64,000 nt of DNA, taken from positions 1-64,000 of the forward strand of contig CANNIZ010000013.1 in the NCBI GenBank assembly GCA_947505245.1, in the 5' to 3' direction. This document shows, in pieces, positions 46,152 through 54,979 of this stretch. The notes below the pieces were generated by a model. The model saw nothing but the letters and a program-made list of their open reading frames with translations, searched no databases and was not told the DNA's origin. The position numbers and the translations under genes were made by a program. This DNA comes from Pseudomonadota bacterium (lineage in GTDB: Bacteria; Myxococcota_A; UBA796; GCA-2862545). Within the stretch, counting starts at the first letter, position 1; each line of letters begins with the position of its first letter.

Positions 46152-48628
46152 TCACCTGGCTGGTCGGCGCGGCCCTCGCGGCGAACGTGGCCGTGGTGGC
46201 GCCCGACGGCCCGATCCGGCCCGGCAAGCCCACGCACCTGCAGGTCGCCGTGGTGGACGACCTCGGGTTTCCGTCGCCGTCCGCGCCGACGGTGACGATG
46301 TCGGCGGGGTTGGCGGCTGTCGCGGCGACCCCGTTGCGGCTTGGCGTGTACGAGGTGAACATCGTCCCGCCCGATGTCGCGGGGCCGCTGCAGGTGTCGA
46401 TCACCGCGTTCGGCCACACCACGACGACCGACTTCGTGGTCGAAGAGGTCGCCCCGTCGTCCCTGAAGTTGCCCGCAAAGCTCGACTTCGCCGCCGGCGA
46501 CAAGACCGTCGACATCCTGGTCACGGGCGCGGATCTGCCGCCTGCGGACGCGCTGGACGTCGTGATCGCGGACGGCAGCGTGCTGGGCGTCGACAGCACC
46601 CCCGAGGGGCTCGTCGTCCACGTCGCGCTGCCCGAGACCACGTTCCCGCGGGTGATCCCGTTCGGCGTGCGCGACGAGCGCCAGGAGGTGCAGCCTTCCT
46701 GGGGTGGGATTCGCCTGCACACTCGCACGTCCATCGACCTCTACACCGAGCCCGGCGCCAAGCTCACGCTCACCGTCGGGCGCCGCGTGTACGGGCCGTT
46801 CATCGCCGACGCGGTCGGCGTCGTGCGCCCTGTGATCGAGCAGTACCCGGGGGAGTTGTCCGCCCAGGCGTTGCTCGTCGACGACGTCGGCAACGAGACC
46901 CACACCACGCTCACGCTCACGGCTTCTGCGCAGGCGTCGTTCGTCGCGATGGCCGCTGGGCAGCAGGTGCCCGGACGCCAGCCTCCGGACGTGTTCGTGT
47001 ACGGGGTCCACGGAGACGGTCACACCTGGGACGGCGCGGCGCCCACGTGCAAGACCCCGTCAGCGAACCTGGTGGTCAAGCCGTTGGCGCCCGGCGAGTG
47101 GCGCGCCGCGTTGCCCTCGGCGGAGCGACCCCAGGAGGTGCGCGTGCGCTGCACCGTCGGGGCGGCGGCCGAGACGAACGTTCGCCTGCCGGTGTCCGGC
47201 AACGTGCCCGCGACGATCGATCTCCGCATCGTCCCCGACGAGCTCTCCACGGACTTCCCGGTGGCCGAGATCCGCGCGGTCCTGTTCGACATGCGCGGCG
47301 ATCGCATGGACTCGGCCGGGCTCGTGCTCGGCGCCGAGCGCGGCGGGATCGAGCTGGCCCCCGGCGCCGGCGGCACGACGCTGCGCGCCGAGTACGACGG
47401 AAAGCCTGCGATCGGCGACGGTGACGACACGATCTGGGCGCGCTTCGATCTTCCCCCGGGCCACGGCGCCGTCGCGGACTTGTCCGTCGCGTACGGGTTC
47501 GTCGATCGATTGGGGCCGGTGCGGGCGCACGTGCGCGCCCTCGACGCCGCAGGCCTCCCGCTCGCGGGCGTGCCGGTGGACGTCCACGCGACGCCGGGCG
47601 ACTTCGCGGTGGTGTCGGGCATCACGGGCCCCGATGGGTGGGCGGCCGTCGATGTGCGCGCGGCCCCCGGGCTCGACCCGGTGGCGATCGAGGCGCGCTC
47701 CAACGGGCGGATCGGTCGGGTCGTCGCGCTGCGCGATTCGCGCCCACGCGGCGGACCGGGGTCGTTCGATCTTCGCGTGGAGCGGAAGGTCGCGATCACG
47801 GCCGGCCGCGTGAACGTGATCGACGTCGCGGTGGACCCGGAGATCCTGTACACGGGCGCCCACGCTGTCGCCCACGTCGACGTCCACGTTCGGGACCGCG
47901 CCGGCGCGATGGTGCCGACCCGGCCTGACGAGATCACCGTGAGCGAGGGCACCGTCGGCGACTGGGAGGCCCTGCCGGACGGCGGTTGGCGGGCGGCCTA
48001 CACGCCGGGTGACGGCGATCGCGCGCGCAGCGTCGACCTCGTGGTGCGAGCCGGCTCGGCGTCGAGCCAGGCGCGCCTGACGTTGGAGCCGCGTCCGATC
48101 GAGGCGAGCGCGGTGTTCGGCTTCGGCCTGGTGACGAACTTCGGCGCCGTGTTCTCACCGCAGCTCTCGGCGGACTTCGACTGGCGCCGGAAGGTGTTCC
48201 AGCGCCCGATCATCGTTCGGATGGGCGTGGGCTGGTACAGCGTCGGCCTGTCACGCACGCCGGTCGCAGGCAGTGCGATCGAGAACCGCACGCGCGTCCT
48301 GCCCGTTACGGTGGCCGTGCTCGCCCGCGGCGATTTCCGTGGAGACGCGCTGTGGGGCGGGATCAGCAGCACCGTCGCGCCCTGGGTTCGCCAGGAGACG
48401 TTCGTGACCGGTGCCGACGAAGAACGGTACACGCGCGTGGGGTTGTACGGGCCGGGCATCGGCATGATCGGAGGCGTCGGTCGGCGCGTGGGAACGGGCG
48501 AGATCCTGCTCGAGGTGCGGGCGTCGGCGCTATCGGCGTCGTCGCGCCCGTCGAACCGGCCGAGCGTCGCGTTCTTCGGCCCGATGGGCGGGCTTTCGAC
48601 GATCCTGGGGTACCGGGTCGTGTTCTAA
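46148..48628 (+). CDS. Large exported protein with Ig-like repeats and outer-membrane C terminus
   Basis: This is an 826-residue protein starting at GTG in a GTGA overlap, with a short signal-like N terminus (ITWLVGAALAANVAV). Residues to about 640 are beta-rich Ig-like or big-domain repeats (for example VPVDVHATPGDFAVVSGITG). The last 170 residues look like amphipathic beta strands ending in GYRVVF; a terminal Phe is the classical outer-membrane barrel signature. I know no named family. It is the last gene of the two-component/FecR operon and may be its envelope target or sensor platform. Confidence 0.75.
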   Translation: MITWLVGAALAANVAVVAPDGPIRPGKPTHLQVAVVDDLGFPSPSAPTVTMSAGLAAVAATPLRLGVYEVNIVPPDVAGPLQVSITAFGHTTTTDFVVEEVAPSSLKLPAKLDFAAGDKTVDILVTGADLPPADALDVVIADGSVLGVDSTPEGLVVHVALPETTFPRVIPFGVRDERQEVQPSWGGIRLHTRTSIDLYTEPGAKLTLTVGRRVYGPFIADAVGVVRPVIEQYPGELSAQALLVDDVGNETHTTLTLTASAQASFVAMAAGQQVPGRQPPDVFVYGVHGDGHTWDGAAPTCKTPSANLVVKPLAPGEWRAALPSAERPQEVRVRCTVGAAAETNVRLPVSGNVPATIDLRIVPDELSTDFPVAEIRAVLFDMRGDRMDSAGLVLGAERGGIELAPGAGGTTLRAEYDGKPAIGDGDDTIWARFDLPPGHGAVADLSVAYGFVDRLGPVRAHVRALDAAGLPLAGVPVDVHATPGDFAVVSGITGPDGWAAVDVRAAPGLDPVAIEARSNGRIGRVVALRDSRPRGGPGSFDLRVERKVAITAGRVNVIDVAVDPEILYTGAHAVAHVDVHVRDRAGAMVPTRPDEITVSEGTVGDWEALPDGGWRAAYTPGDGDRARSVDLVVRAGSASSQARLTLEPRPIEASAVFGFGLVTNFGAVFSPQLSADFDWRRKVFQRPIIVRMGVGWYSVGLSRTPVAGSAIENRTRVLPVTVAVLARGDFRGDALWGGISSTVAPWVRQETFVTGADEERYTRVGLYGPGIGMIGGVGRRVGTGEILLEVRASALSASSRPSNRPSVAFFGPMGGLSTILGYRVVF

Positions 48629-48644
48629 CGGACGCGCTGACGGT

Positions 48645-49367
48645 TCAGGCCGTCGCGGCCCCGACGGACCCGCGCACCCACAACACGCCGAGGATCACGG
48701 CGAACGCGGCCCACTGAATCGCGTAGTTGCGACTCGTGTCGTCCCACGGGATCGGGTCGTAGCCGTCCACCGGGATCGCGTCGTACGCGCCGTTCCGCCC
48801 CGGCTCGAGCGGCAGGCCCGCGACGACGAACCCGTCGAACGCCTTGTCGCCGAACGTCATGTCCCGGTAGTTCATGTGCGCGTTCTTCGACCACACGACC
48901 AGCCCGGCGAGCTTGGATTCGGTCGGCAGCGCCCTGAGGTCGCCGCGCAAGGGTCGGAGCTGTCCGATGAGCGTCACGGTCGCGTCGCCGGTGTCCGTCT
49001 TCGCGAGCGCGGCCTCGAGTCCGTCGCCCGGCACCCAGCCGCGGTCCACCACGAGCAGCGGCCCGCCGTCGACCTGGAACGGCTCGAGGAGGCTGTAGCC
49101 GGCGCGCTCGCGGTCGGAGCGGCCGCTCACCAGGACGGGATCGTCGATGTAGCGCCCGGGGGCCTCCACCCGCCGCCACAGCGCCTGGTCGCGGGGGCCG
49201 GAGAGCTCTTTGGCGCCGATCGGCGGCAGGTTCTGGACCTCGATCGCGCGCACCCCGCCCTCGTTGCGGATCTGGTGCCGCTTCACCTGCCACGCCGAAA
49301 GCGAGAGGCAGATCACGACTCCGAATGCGACCGCGACGGTGGGTACGAGCTTTGGGTGGAACGTCAC
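48645..49367 (-). CDS. SURF1-family cytochrome oxidase assembly protein
   Basis: This is a 240-residue protein with two membrane helices, at about 8-30 and 215-233, which enclose the SURF1 periplasmic domain (LWRRVEAPGRYID, LVVDRGWVPGDG, WDDTSRNYAIQW). SURF1 supports insertion of haem a in aa3-type oxidase. The start is GTG at 49367. No cox genes are in the window. It lies 63 bases downstream of the purine catabolism operon and 16 bases from the convergent outer-membrane protein gene. Confidence 0.9.
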   Translation of the reverse strand: MTFHPKLVPTVAVAFGVVICLSLSAWQVKRHQIRNEGGVRAIEVQNLPPIGAKELSGPRDQALWRRVEAPGRYIDDPVLVSGRSDRERAGYSLLEPFQVDGGPLLVVDRGWVPGDGLEAALAKTDTGDATVTLIGQLRPLRGDLRALPTESKLAGLVVWSKNAHMNYRDMTFGDKAFDGFVVAGLPLEPGRNGAYDAIPVDGYDPIPWDDTSRNYAIQWAAFAVILGVLWVRGSVGAATA

Positions 49368-49430
49368 GCGAGGGCCTCTCGAGCGGACGGTGCGGGCGCG
49401 TCCACGTCCCGTGTGTAACCGACCGCCCGA

Positions 49431-50726
49431 TCAGGGTCTGCGGCGGTTCGCCAGCAGCGCGGAGAAGCTGCGCGTGCGGAGGTCGTCGGTGGACAGGCCC
49501 GCGAGGTGCAGGTCGCGTCCGTCGACGGCGCCGCAATTGTAGGCGTGCCGGAACCAGTTGAGCAGGCCGTGCCCGGTGGCTGCGTCGTCGAACTGGTCGC
49601 CGACGAGCGTGGCCTGGGCGGCGTTCTCGAGGAACTTCGACAGGCGCTCCGACATCGCTGCCTTTCCGGCGAGGTAGTACGCGTGGGAAGCGACGTAGCG
49701 GACGGGGATCTGCGCCGGATGCAGGTCCCAGCCTTGCCGGTACCCGTGCTGGAGCGCGTGGGTGATGTTGTGGAAGCTGTTTCGCCACGCGGCGTGGACG
49801 GCCTCGGGGCCGCCGACGGGGAGCTGGGTGGTGGCGCCGTCCGAGAGGAACACCCCGGTGCCAGCGAGCGCCTGCTGCATCGAGGTGCGCGCGTGGTCAC
49901 ACGCGGGGTGATGCAGGTGCTGGTCGGGCGCGGCGATGCCGAGCGACGCGGTGTAGTCGTACGCGCCGAAGTGGACGCCCCGCACCCGACCGCGGCCGGC
50001 GCGCACCAGCGCGGGCAGGGGACAGGTGCCGTCCGCCGCCATGAGCGCATGCGACGTCTCGATCATCAGCTCGAGGCGGACAGCACCTTCCGGGAGACCG
50101 TTCCTTCGCTCGAGCGCCTCGATCAGCTCGACGAACACGGCGACGTGCGCGACGAGTTGGACCTTGGGGAGCGTGACGACGAAGCCCGGTGGCAGGCGTC
50201 CGCCGCCGCGGTCGATCAAGGCGGACACGAACAGATCGAGCGTGCGGATCGCCCGGCGCTTCGTCTCGTCGGCCATGGACTTTGTGCGGATGCCGATGAA
50301 CGGCGGCAACGATCCGGCGGAGAGCCCGGCGGCCACCTCGTACGCGGCGGCGATCGCTGCGCGGTCCTCCTCGGGGCCGGGCCGCGCGCCGTAGCCGTCC
50401 TCGAAGTCGATGCGGTAGTCCTCGACGGGCTCGCGCTCGAGCTTTGCGGCGACGTTCGCGTGTACGGTGGCGGCGAGCGCGGGGGCGAGCCCCATCAGGG
50501 CGGCGAGGGCCTCGGGTGTTGGCGCGTGCTCGCGAAAGTGCGCGCGCGCGAGCTCGCCGAGGCGGGCCGCGGTGTGGGCCTTGAACAGGTGCGCGCCGCC
50601 GTACACGACGTGTACGGGCTGCCGGTCGATCGCGTCACCTGGGTTCGCGGCGAGCAGCGTGTTGTTCGGCTCGATCAGCGCGTCCAGCGCCTCGAAGACG
50701 TGGGCGGGATCGAGGCTCGTGCGCAC
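49431..50726 (-). CDS. DUF6986/HpcH-like aldolase of the ureide operon
   Basis: This is a 431-residue protein resembling the aldolase/citrate-lyase-beta fold (malate-synthase-like TIM barrel): metal-site motif RIDFEDGYG, VTLPKVQ, and LELMIETSHALMA. It fits the DUF6986 family, which often neighbours allantoicase and uricase genes in actinobacteria. A role on glyoxylate or a ureide intermediate is inference. The start is GTG, one base after the stop of the HIU hydrolase gene. Confidence 0.83.
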   Translation of the reverse strand: MRTSLDPAHVFEALDALIEPNNTLLAANPGDAIDRQPVHVVYGGAHLFKAHTAARLGELARAHFREHAPTPEALAALMGLAPALAATVHANVAAKLEREPVEDYRIDFEDGYGARPGPEEDRAAIAAAYEVAAGLSAGSLPPFIGIRTKSMADETKRRAIRTLDLFVSALIDRGGGRLPPGFVVTLPKVQLVAHVAVFVELIEALERRNGLPEGAVRLELMIETSHALMAADGTCPLPALVRAGRGRVRGVHFGAYDYTASLGIAAPDQHLHHPACDHARTSMQQALAGTGVFLSDGATTQLPVGGPEAVHAAWRNSFHNITHALQHGYRQGWDLHPAQIPVRYVASHAYYLAGKAAMSERLSKFLENAAQATLVGDQFDDAATGHGLLNWFRHAYNCGAVDGRDLHLAGLSTDDLRTRSFSALLANRRRP

Positions 50727-50727
50727 G

Positions 50728-51066
50728 TCAGCTGCCGCGGTACGTCGAGTAGCCGAACGGGCTCAACAGCAGCGGGATGTGGTGGTTCTGCGACCCGTCG
50801 AGCACGTCGAACACGATCTCGATCAGCGGGTAGAAGCCCTTGTGATCGGTGGCGCGGAAGTACGTGGCCGTGTCGAACCGGATGCGCCAGGTGCCGAGCG
50901 CGAGCTGTCCCGGCTTGGTGAGCTCGGGGATGCGGCCGTCGACGTTCGTCTCGGCGCGGGCGATCTCGACGAACACGCCGTTGACGGCGTGGGCGAGGAC
51001 GACGGGGACGCCGGCGGCGGGCTTGCCGCGCGCGGTGTCGAGGACGTGAGTGCTGATGTGGCTCAT
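50728..51066 (-). CDS. uraH: 5-hydroxyisourate hydrolase (transthyretin-like)
   Basis: This is a 112-residue enzyme that hydrolyses 5-hydroxyisourate to OHCU after urate oxidation. Signature positions are THVLDTARGKPAAGVPV, the central IRFDTATYF, and the C-terminal tetrapeptide YRGS that lines the active site. The ATG overlaps the stop of the allantoicase-decarboxylase fusion (ATGA). The length is that of a soluble cytoplasmic form. Confidence 0.96.
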   Translation of the reverse strand: MSHISTHVLDTARGKPAAGVPVVLAHAVNGVFVEIARAETNVDGRIPELTKPGQLALGTWRIRFDTATYFRATDHKGFYPLIEIVFDVLDGSQNHHIPLLLSPFGYSTYRGS

Positions 51067-52556
51067 GCGAGTTTCTCCAGGCGAAGGCGGGTGATCTTTG
51101 CTTGCTCGCCGGCGGCGATGCGCAGCTCGGCGGCGGGGGCGCTGGTGGTGAGGCGCTCATCGAGGACGGCCAACATCTCGGCGGCGGTCTTGCCGGTGGC
51201 GCAAACGATGAAGATGAAGCCGAAGCGCTGTTCGTACATCGTGTTGCCCTGGGCCAGCGAGGCGAGCGTTGTCTCGTCGGCCTTCGCGACGCCGGACTGC
51301 TCGGCCACGGCCCAGCGCTCGCGCTGAGCGTCGACGCTGCCTCCGATGCGCGGGTGGTGGGTGAACGACTCCTTCCAGTCCGCGTCTGCGAGCGCCCACC
51401 AGACGGCTTCGGCCGCGCCGAACAGGTGCGTGCGGCTCGTGAACGGCCGCTGCGACACCATCCCGTCCACCCACCGTCGCGAGCCGCAGCACGCCGTCAA
51501 CGCGGCGCGCAGGTCGGCCTCCGGCATCGCCGCGAGCTTGGCGACGAGGGCATCCGCGGGGGTCGCGTCGGTCGCGGTGCCCCACACGCGAAGCCGGGAC
51601 ACGCCCCCGTCGGGCAGGATTCGCAGGCGCAGGTGCGTCCACGGGCCGCCGTCCGCGACAGCGAACACGTGGGCGTGATCGGCGCGCAGCTTGGCGGGCG
51701 CGAGGATCTCCTTCCACTCGGGGCTGCCGGGGAGCGACGCGGGCGGCGCGCCGGGCCAGTACAGCGCGTCGATCGCTGCGCGGTCCGGGTAGTTGCCCTT
51801 GAAGTGATGCGTGTCGACCTCGACGCGCGCGACCGTTCCGGCCGTCCCGAGCGCGATGATGACCCAGTCCATGCCGGGCGGGCGGCTCCGTCGCGTCTCC
51901 CAGCCGCCGCCCATGTCCGCCGCGCGGTGCGGCAGCAGCAGGTTGTTCATCGGCGAGAAGAACATGTCGCTGCACGCGACCGCCCGTCCGCCGTTCGCGA
52001 GCGCAGCGAGGTCGATCTCGGCGGCTTGCCGCTCGGGCGCGGGATCGCCGTACACGCGCAGTCGCGCCACGCCGCCGTCGGGGAAGATTCGCAGGCGCAC
52101 GTGCGTGTACACCGCGTCCGAAGCGATCGCGGCGAGGTTGTGCGAGCCGCGCTGGAGCGCGGTCTGCGCGAGCACTTCGGTCCACGCGAGGTGATCGGTC
52201 AGGTCCTCGAGCGAAGCGTCCGGCGCGAAGATCGCGTCGATCGATGCAAACGGCGGGTGGTTGCCCATGAAGAACGACGTGTCGATGTCCACGCCGCGCA
52301 GCCGACCGGGCACACCGAGCTTGAGGATGCACCAGTCATGCCCGGGGACGCGCTTCCGGCGCGACTCCCAGCCGTCCATCAGCTTGCCGCGATCCGTGTA
52401 CGCGGCGGGGTCGAAGGCGGCGGGCGCGGGCCTGGTGAGGTTGTCCATTCCGGCGAAGAAGTCGTCGGAGCACAGCAGCGCGCACCCCCCCACATTCGAC
52501 GAGACGAGGTCGACGAGGCCCTGGAACGCGGCCACGTTGGATGGTGCTGTCGACAT
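51063..52556 (-). CDS. Allantoicase / OHCU decarboxylase fusion
   Basis: This is a 497-residue bifunctional protein. Residues about 22-175 and 190-326 are the paired repeats of allantoicase (FFMGNHPPFASIDAIF and HFKGNYPDRAAIDALYW; HLRLRILPDGGVSRLRVWG), which converts allantoate to ureidoglycolate and urea. Residues about 335-497 are OHCU decarboxylase (UraD) with the catalytic His401 in HHPRIGG and RFGFIFIVCATGK at 444-456, which makes S-allantoin. Neither half shows an obvious lesion. GGAGGG precedes the ATG closely. Urate oxidase and allantoinase, needed for a full route, are not in the window. Confidence 0.93.
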   Translation of the reverse strand: MSTAPSNVAAFQGLVDLVSSNVGGCALLCSDDFFAGMDNLTRPAPAAFDPAAYTDRGKLMDGWESRRKRVPGHDWCILKLGVPGRLRGVDIDTSFFMGNHPPFASIDAIFAPDASLEDLTDHLAWTEVLAQTALQRGSHNLAAIASDAVYTHVRLRIFPDGGVARLRVYGDPAPERQAAEIDLAALANGGRAVACSDMFFSPMNNLLLPHRAADMGGGWETRRSRPPGMDWVIIALGTAGTVARVEVDTHHFKGNYPDRAAIDALYWPGAPPASLPGSPEWKEILAPAKLRADHAHVFAVADGGPWTHLRLRILPDGGVSRLRVWGTATDATPADALVAKLAAMPEADLRAALTACCGSRRWVDGMVSQRPFTSRTHLFGAAEAVWWALADADWKESFTHHPRIGGSVDAQRERWAVAEQSGVAKADETTLASLAQGNTMYEQRFGFIFIVCATGKTAAEMLAVLDERLTTSAPAAELRIAAGEQAKITRLRLEKLA

Positions 52557-52569
52557 CTGCCCTCCGGCG

Positions 52570-52591
52570 GGCCCGGAGTGTACACCGGGCC
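52570..52591. promoter_or_regulatory. Inverted repeat upstream of the ureide operon
   Basis: GGCCCGG and CCGGGCC flank an 8-base loop that contains the palindrome TGTACA. It sits between the lipoprotein stop and the allantoicase start, 14 bases before the ATG. It could be an operator or an attenuator hairpin; there is no U-tract after it on the minus strand, so it is not a typical terminator. Confidence 0.45.
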
Positions 52592-52595
52592 TGCG

Positions 52596-53441
52596 TCACG
52601 GGGCGAGCGTGCAGTCCGTCACCTGACCTTCGGACAAGATTCCAGGGTCGCCGCCGACATACGCCGTGGCGCCGTCGGGTCCCCAGCAGGCTTCGAACCC
52701 GAGCACGGCGTCGCCGGGACGCACCTCGCCGGTGGCGCGTCCACCGCTGGGCTCGTTGCGCGCGAACGTCGTCCCAGGCCACACTTCGCCGTCCTCGGTC
52801 AGGGCGAGGTCCGCCGAGAAGCCGAACGACGTGCCTCGCACGACCCACGCCTCGATGTCGAGGGTCCCGTCGGTGCGCGCGACGTGGACGTCCTTGCCGC
52901 CGTCGGTGGGGACGAGGTCGATCGACAGTGCGAGCGAGGGCTCGTGACCGAGGGCAGCGGCCAACGCAGCCGCGTCCACGGCGAGGTGAGCCTCGCCGTC
53001 TTCGAGGCGCCAGCCGTCCGCGATCGGTGCGTACGGGCCGTCGGGATCGGATGCGGTGTCGATCACGACGTCGAACAGGGCGTCGCCGTCGACGATCACG
53101 GCGCGAATCCACGCGATCTCGACGCCGTCACGTCCGGTCCACGCGATGGTGAGGCGCTCCCAGGTGCGCGTGTCTGCGGTGCGCACGGTGGGAGGCGTCG
53201 CGCGCAGCGCGTCACCGACAGCGCCGATCGGGGCGGTCGCCTCGACGAAGTCGCCGGCCGCTGCGACGGCGGACTGGAGCAGCGGAGACGCGCCTTCGGG
53301 GGGCGCTTCGAAGCCCGCTGGCGGCGCCAACTCGGCGGACGAAGGGACGACCCGGACGAACGCGGCGTCTTCGTAGAACGACGCGTTCGAGATCGGCTGC
53401 GCGCAGCCGACGAGCGCGACGAACGCGAGCGCGGGCCTCAA
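52596..53441 (-). CDS. Lipoprotein of the sigma-caspase operon
   Basis: This is a 281-residue protein with a 12-residue signal peptide and lipobox (RPALAFVALVGC). The mature part has beta-rich repeats with no recognised domain. The start is TTG at 53441, overlapping the caspase gene stop (TTGA). It is the last gene of the ECF sigma operon, 39 bases before the ureide operon, which may have its own promoter. Confidence 0.75.
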   Translation of the reverse strand: MRPALAFVALVGCAQPISNASFYEDAAFVRVVPSSAELAPPAGFEAPPEGASPLLQSAVAAAGDFVEATAPIGAVGDALRATPPTVRTADTRTWERLTIAWTGRDGVEIAWIRAVIVDGDALFDVVIDTASDPDGPYAPIADGWRLEDGEAHLAVDAAALAAALGHEPSLALSIDLVPTDGGKDVHVARTDGTLDIEAWVVRGTSFGFSADLALTEDGEVWPGTTFARNEPSGGRATGEVRPGDAVLGFEACWGPDGATAYVGGDPGILSEGQVTDCTLAP

Positions 53442-54979
53442 AACACGTACCCGAGGCGGAGCGTGGTCTCGCCATACCCGGGGAATTTATTCCCATCGAA
53501 GCTCGCTGGGAACACCAGCAGGGAGAGCCCGAGGTCGGCCCGCAGGTGGCCGACGTCCACGCCGGCGACCGCCGATGCGCCCGGCGAGATCGCCCACGAG
53601 CGCTGGGCGTCCTGCTCGCCGTCAGGGAACGAGCGCCAGAACCACGCGCTCTCCGCGCGCGCGCCGACCCCGCCGTGGAGGAACTTCCACTCGCCCGCGA
53701 TGCCGAGGGTGGCGCCAAACGTCGCGCTGCCCATGTTCACCGGGATCGCGTCGAGGTCCGGCAGAGCGATCGTCCCCGTGCCGGAGCCGGCGATCGCGTC
53801 GAACTGGCCCCACACGCCGTTGTGAAACCGCGTCTCCACCTGGATGCCGCCGACGGAGTGCTGCGGCACGTACGTGGTCTGGAACGGCGCGCCGAAGCCT
53901 CGGCTGCCGAACACGGCCATCACGGCGAGATCGGGCCGCGACGCGCGCCTCACCTGCTGTTCGATGTCGCCGCGCGATGATGTGTCCTCGTACGGCATCG
54001 ACTGAAACGCCGCGGTGGCGACGTCCACGGTGGCGCCGCCGCGCACGGTCACCTGGGCCTCGTCGACCCACCCGGGCTCGCGGCGCTGGATCGCGTACAC
54101 GCCGGGGCGTACGGCGATCACGGTCCGGTTCGCGCCGATCACCTCGGCGACGTACCGCTTGCGCGACTCGTCCCACACCGCCAACGTGCCCTCGAGGCCG
54201 CCGGGGAAAACGAGGCGAGCGTCGCTCGGCGTCAGCTGGGTGAGGGCGACAGCACCGGAGCCGGCGAGGTCGAGGTCGTAGCTAGGCGTCTGCGAGCCCG
54301 GCGTGGTGCGCGTGCGGAACGCGGTCTCCGTGTGTACCCAGCGGTACACCTCGTCGAGCGTGACGACGCCGTCCCCATCGTTGTCGGCGGCGCCGGCGAG
54401 GCCCGAGTGCAGGTAGTAGGTAAAGAAGCCACCGCCAACCTCATCGGACTCCTGCGAGAACTCGGTCTCGGCAGACGACGTGAGGATCGCCGTCCCCGAC
54501 GAACGCTCGACGTCGACGGCGAACGCGTAGCCGGGCCCGCGCACGCCGCCTTTGCCGCGGACTGCCGCCCCGCTGCGGCAGGAGTCGAGGAACGCGATGC
54601 GAACGTCAGCGCCGGTGGCCTCGAGCCAAGACCGAAGTTCGGCGTGCCCGACGCGGGTGTCGCCGAGCTGGAGGCCCTCTTCGTCGCCGTGGCCCGAGTA
54701 GAAGAACACCACCGAGGTCTGTGCGCCCCGCGCTTCGGCGGCGGTGACGCGCTCCTTCAGGGTGACCATCGCGCCTTGAAGGTCGCGTCGGCTCTGATCG
54801 AGCAGCAGGAGCGCGTCGTCCTTGTCGACGCCGCCGTTCGCGACGAACAGCTCGCTCATCTTCTGGGCGTCGCTGGTCGCGAACACGAGCGGCGGCTCGC
54901 CGGCGGCGCCGCGGTCGTTTCCGACGAACAACGCGACGCGGTAATCGGCGTCCAACGCGACCTCCGCGAGGGCGGGCAT
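53438..54979 (-). CDS. Caspase-like (C14) peptidase with beta-barrel-like C terminus
   Basis: This is a 513-residue protein. The N-terminal caspase-like domain has the catalytic dyad intact: His97 in YSGHGDEEGL and Cys134 in AFLDSCRSG, with the family start VALFVGNDRG. An EF-hand-like loop DNDGDGVVTLDE (199-210) follows, then a segment like a PEGA/carboxypeptidase regulatory domain, and from about 335 on amphipathic strands ending in GYVF as in outer-membrane proteins. No signal peptide is visible at the ATG, which overlaps the stop of the anti-sigma gene, so topology is unresolved. Confidence 0.85.
   Translation of the reverse strand: MPALAEVALDADYRVALFVGNDRGAAGEPPLVFATSDAQKMSELFVANGGVDKDDALLLLDQSRRDLQGAMVTLKERVTAAEARGAQTSVVFFYSGHGDEEGLQLGDTRVGHAELRSWLEATGADVRIAFLDSCRSGAAVRGKGGVRGPGYAFAVDVERSSGTAILTSSAETEFSQESDEVGGGFFTYYLHSGLAGAADNDGDGVVTLDEVYRWVHTETAFRTRTTPGSQTPSYDLDLAGSGAVALTQLTPSDARLVFPGGLEGTLAVWDESRKRYVAEVIGANRTVIAVRPGVYAIQRREPGWVDEAQVTVRGGATVDVATAAFQSMPYEDTSSRGDIEQQVRRASRPDLAVMAVFGSRGFGAPFQTTYVPQHSVGGIQVETRFHNGVWGQFDAIAGSGTGTIALPDLDAIPVNMGSATFGATLGIAGEWKFLHGGVGARAESAWFWRSFPDGEQDAQRSWAISPGASAVAGVDVGHLRADLGLSLLVFPASFDGNKFPGYGETTLRLGYVF

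Noticed and set aside
51102-53825. Plus-strand frame of 907 codons opposite the allantoicase fusion
   Set aside because: It spans three minus-strand genes and their boundaries and has Arg/Gly/Glu-rich shadow composition.
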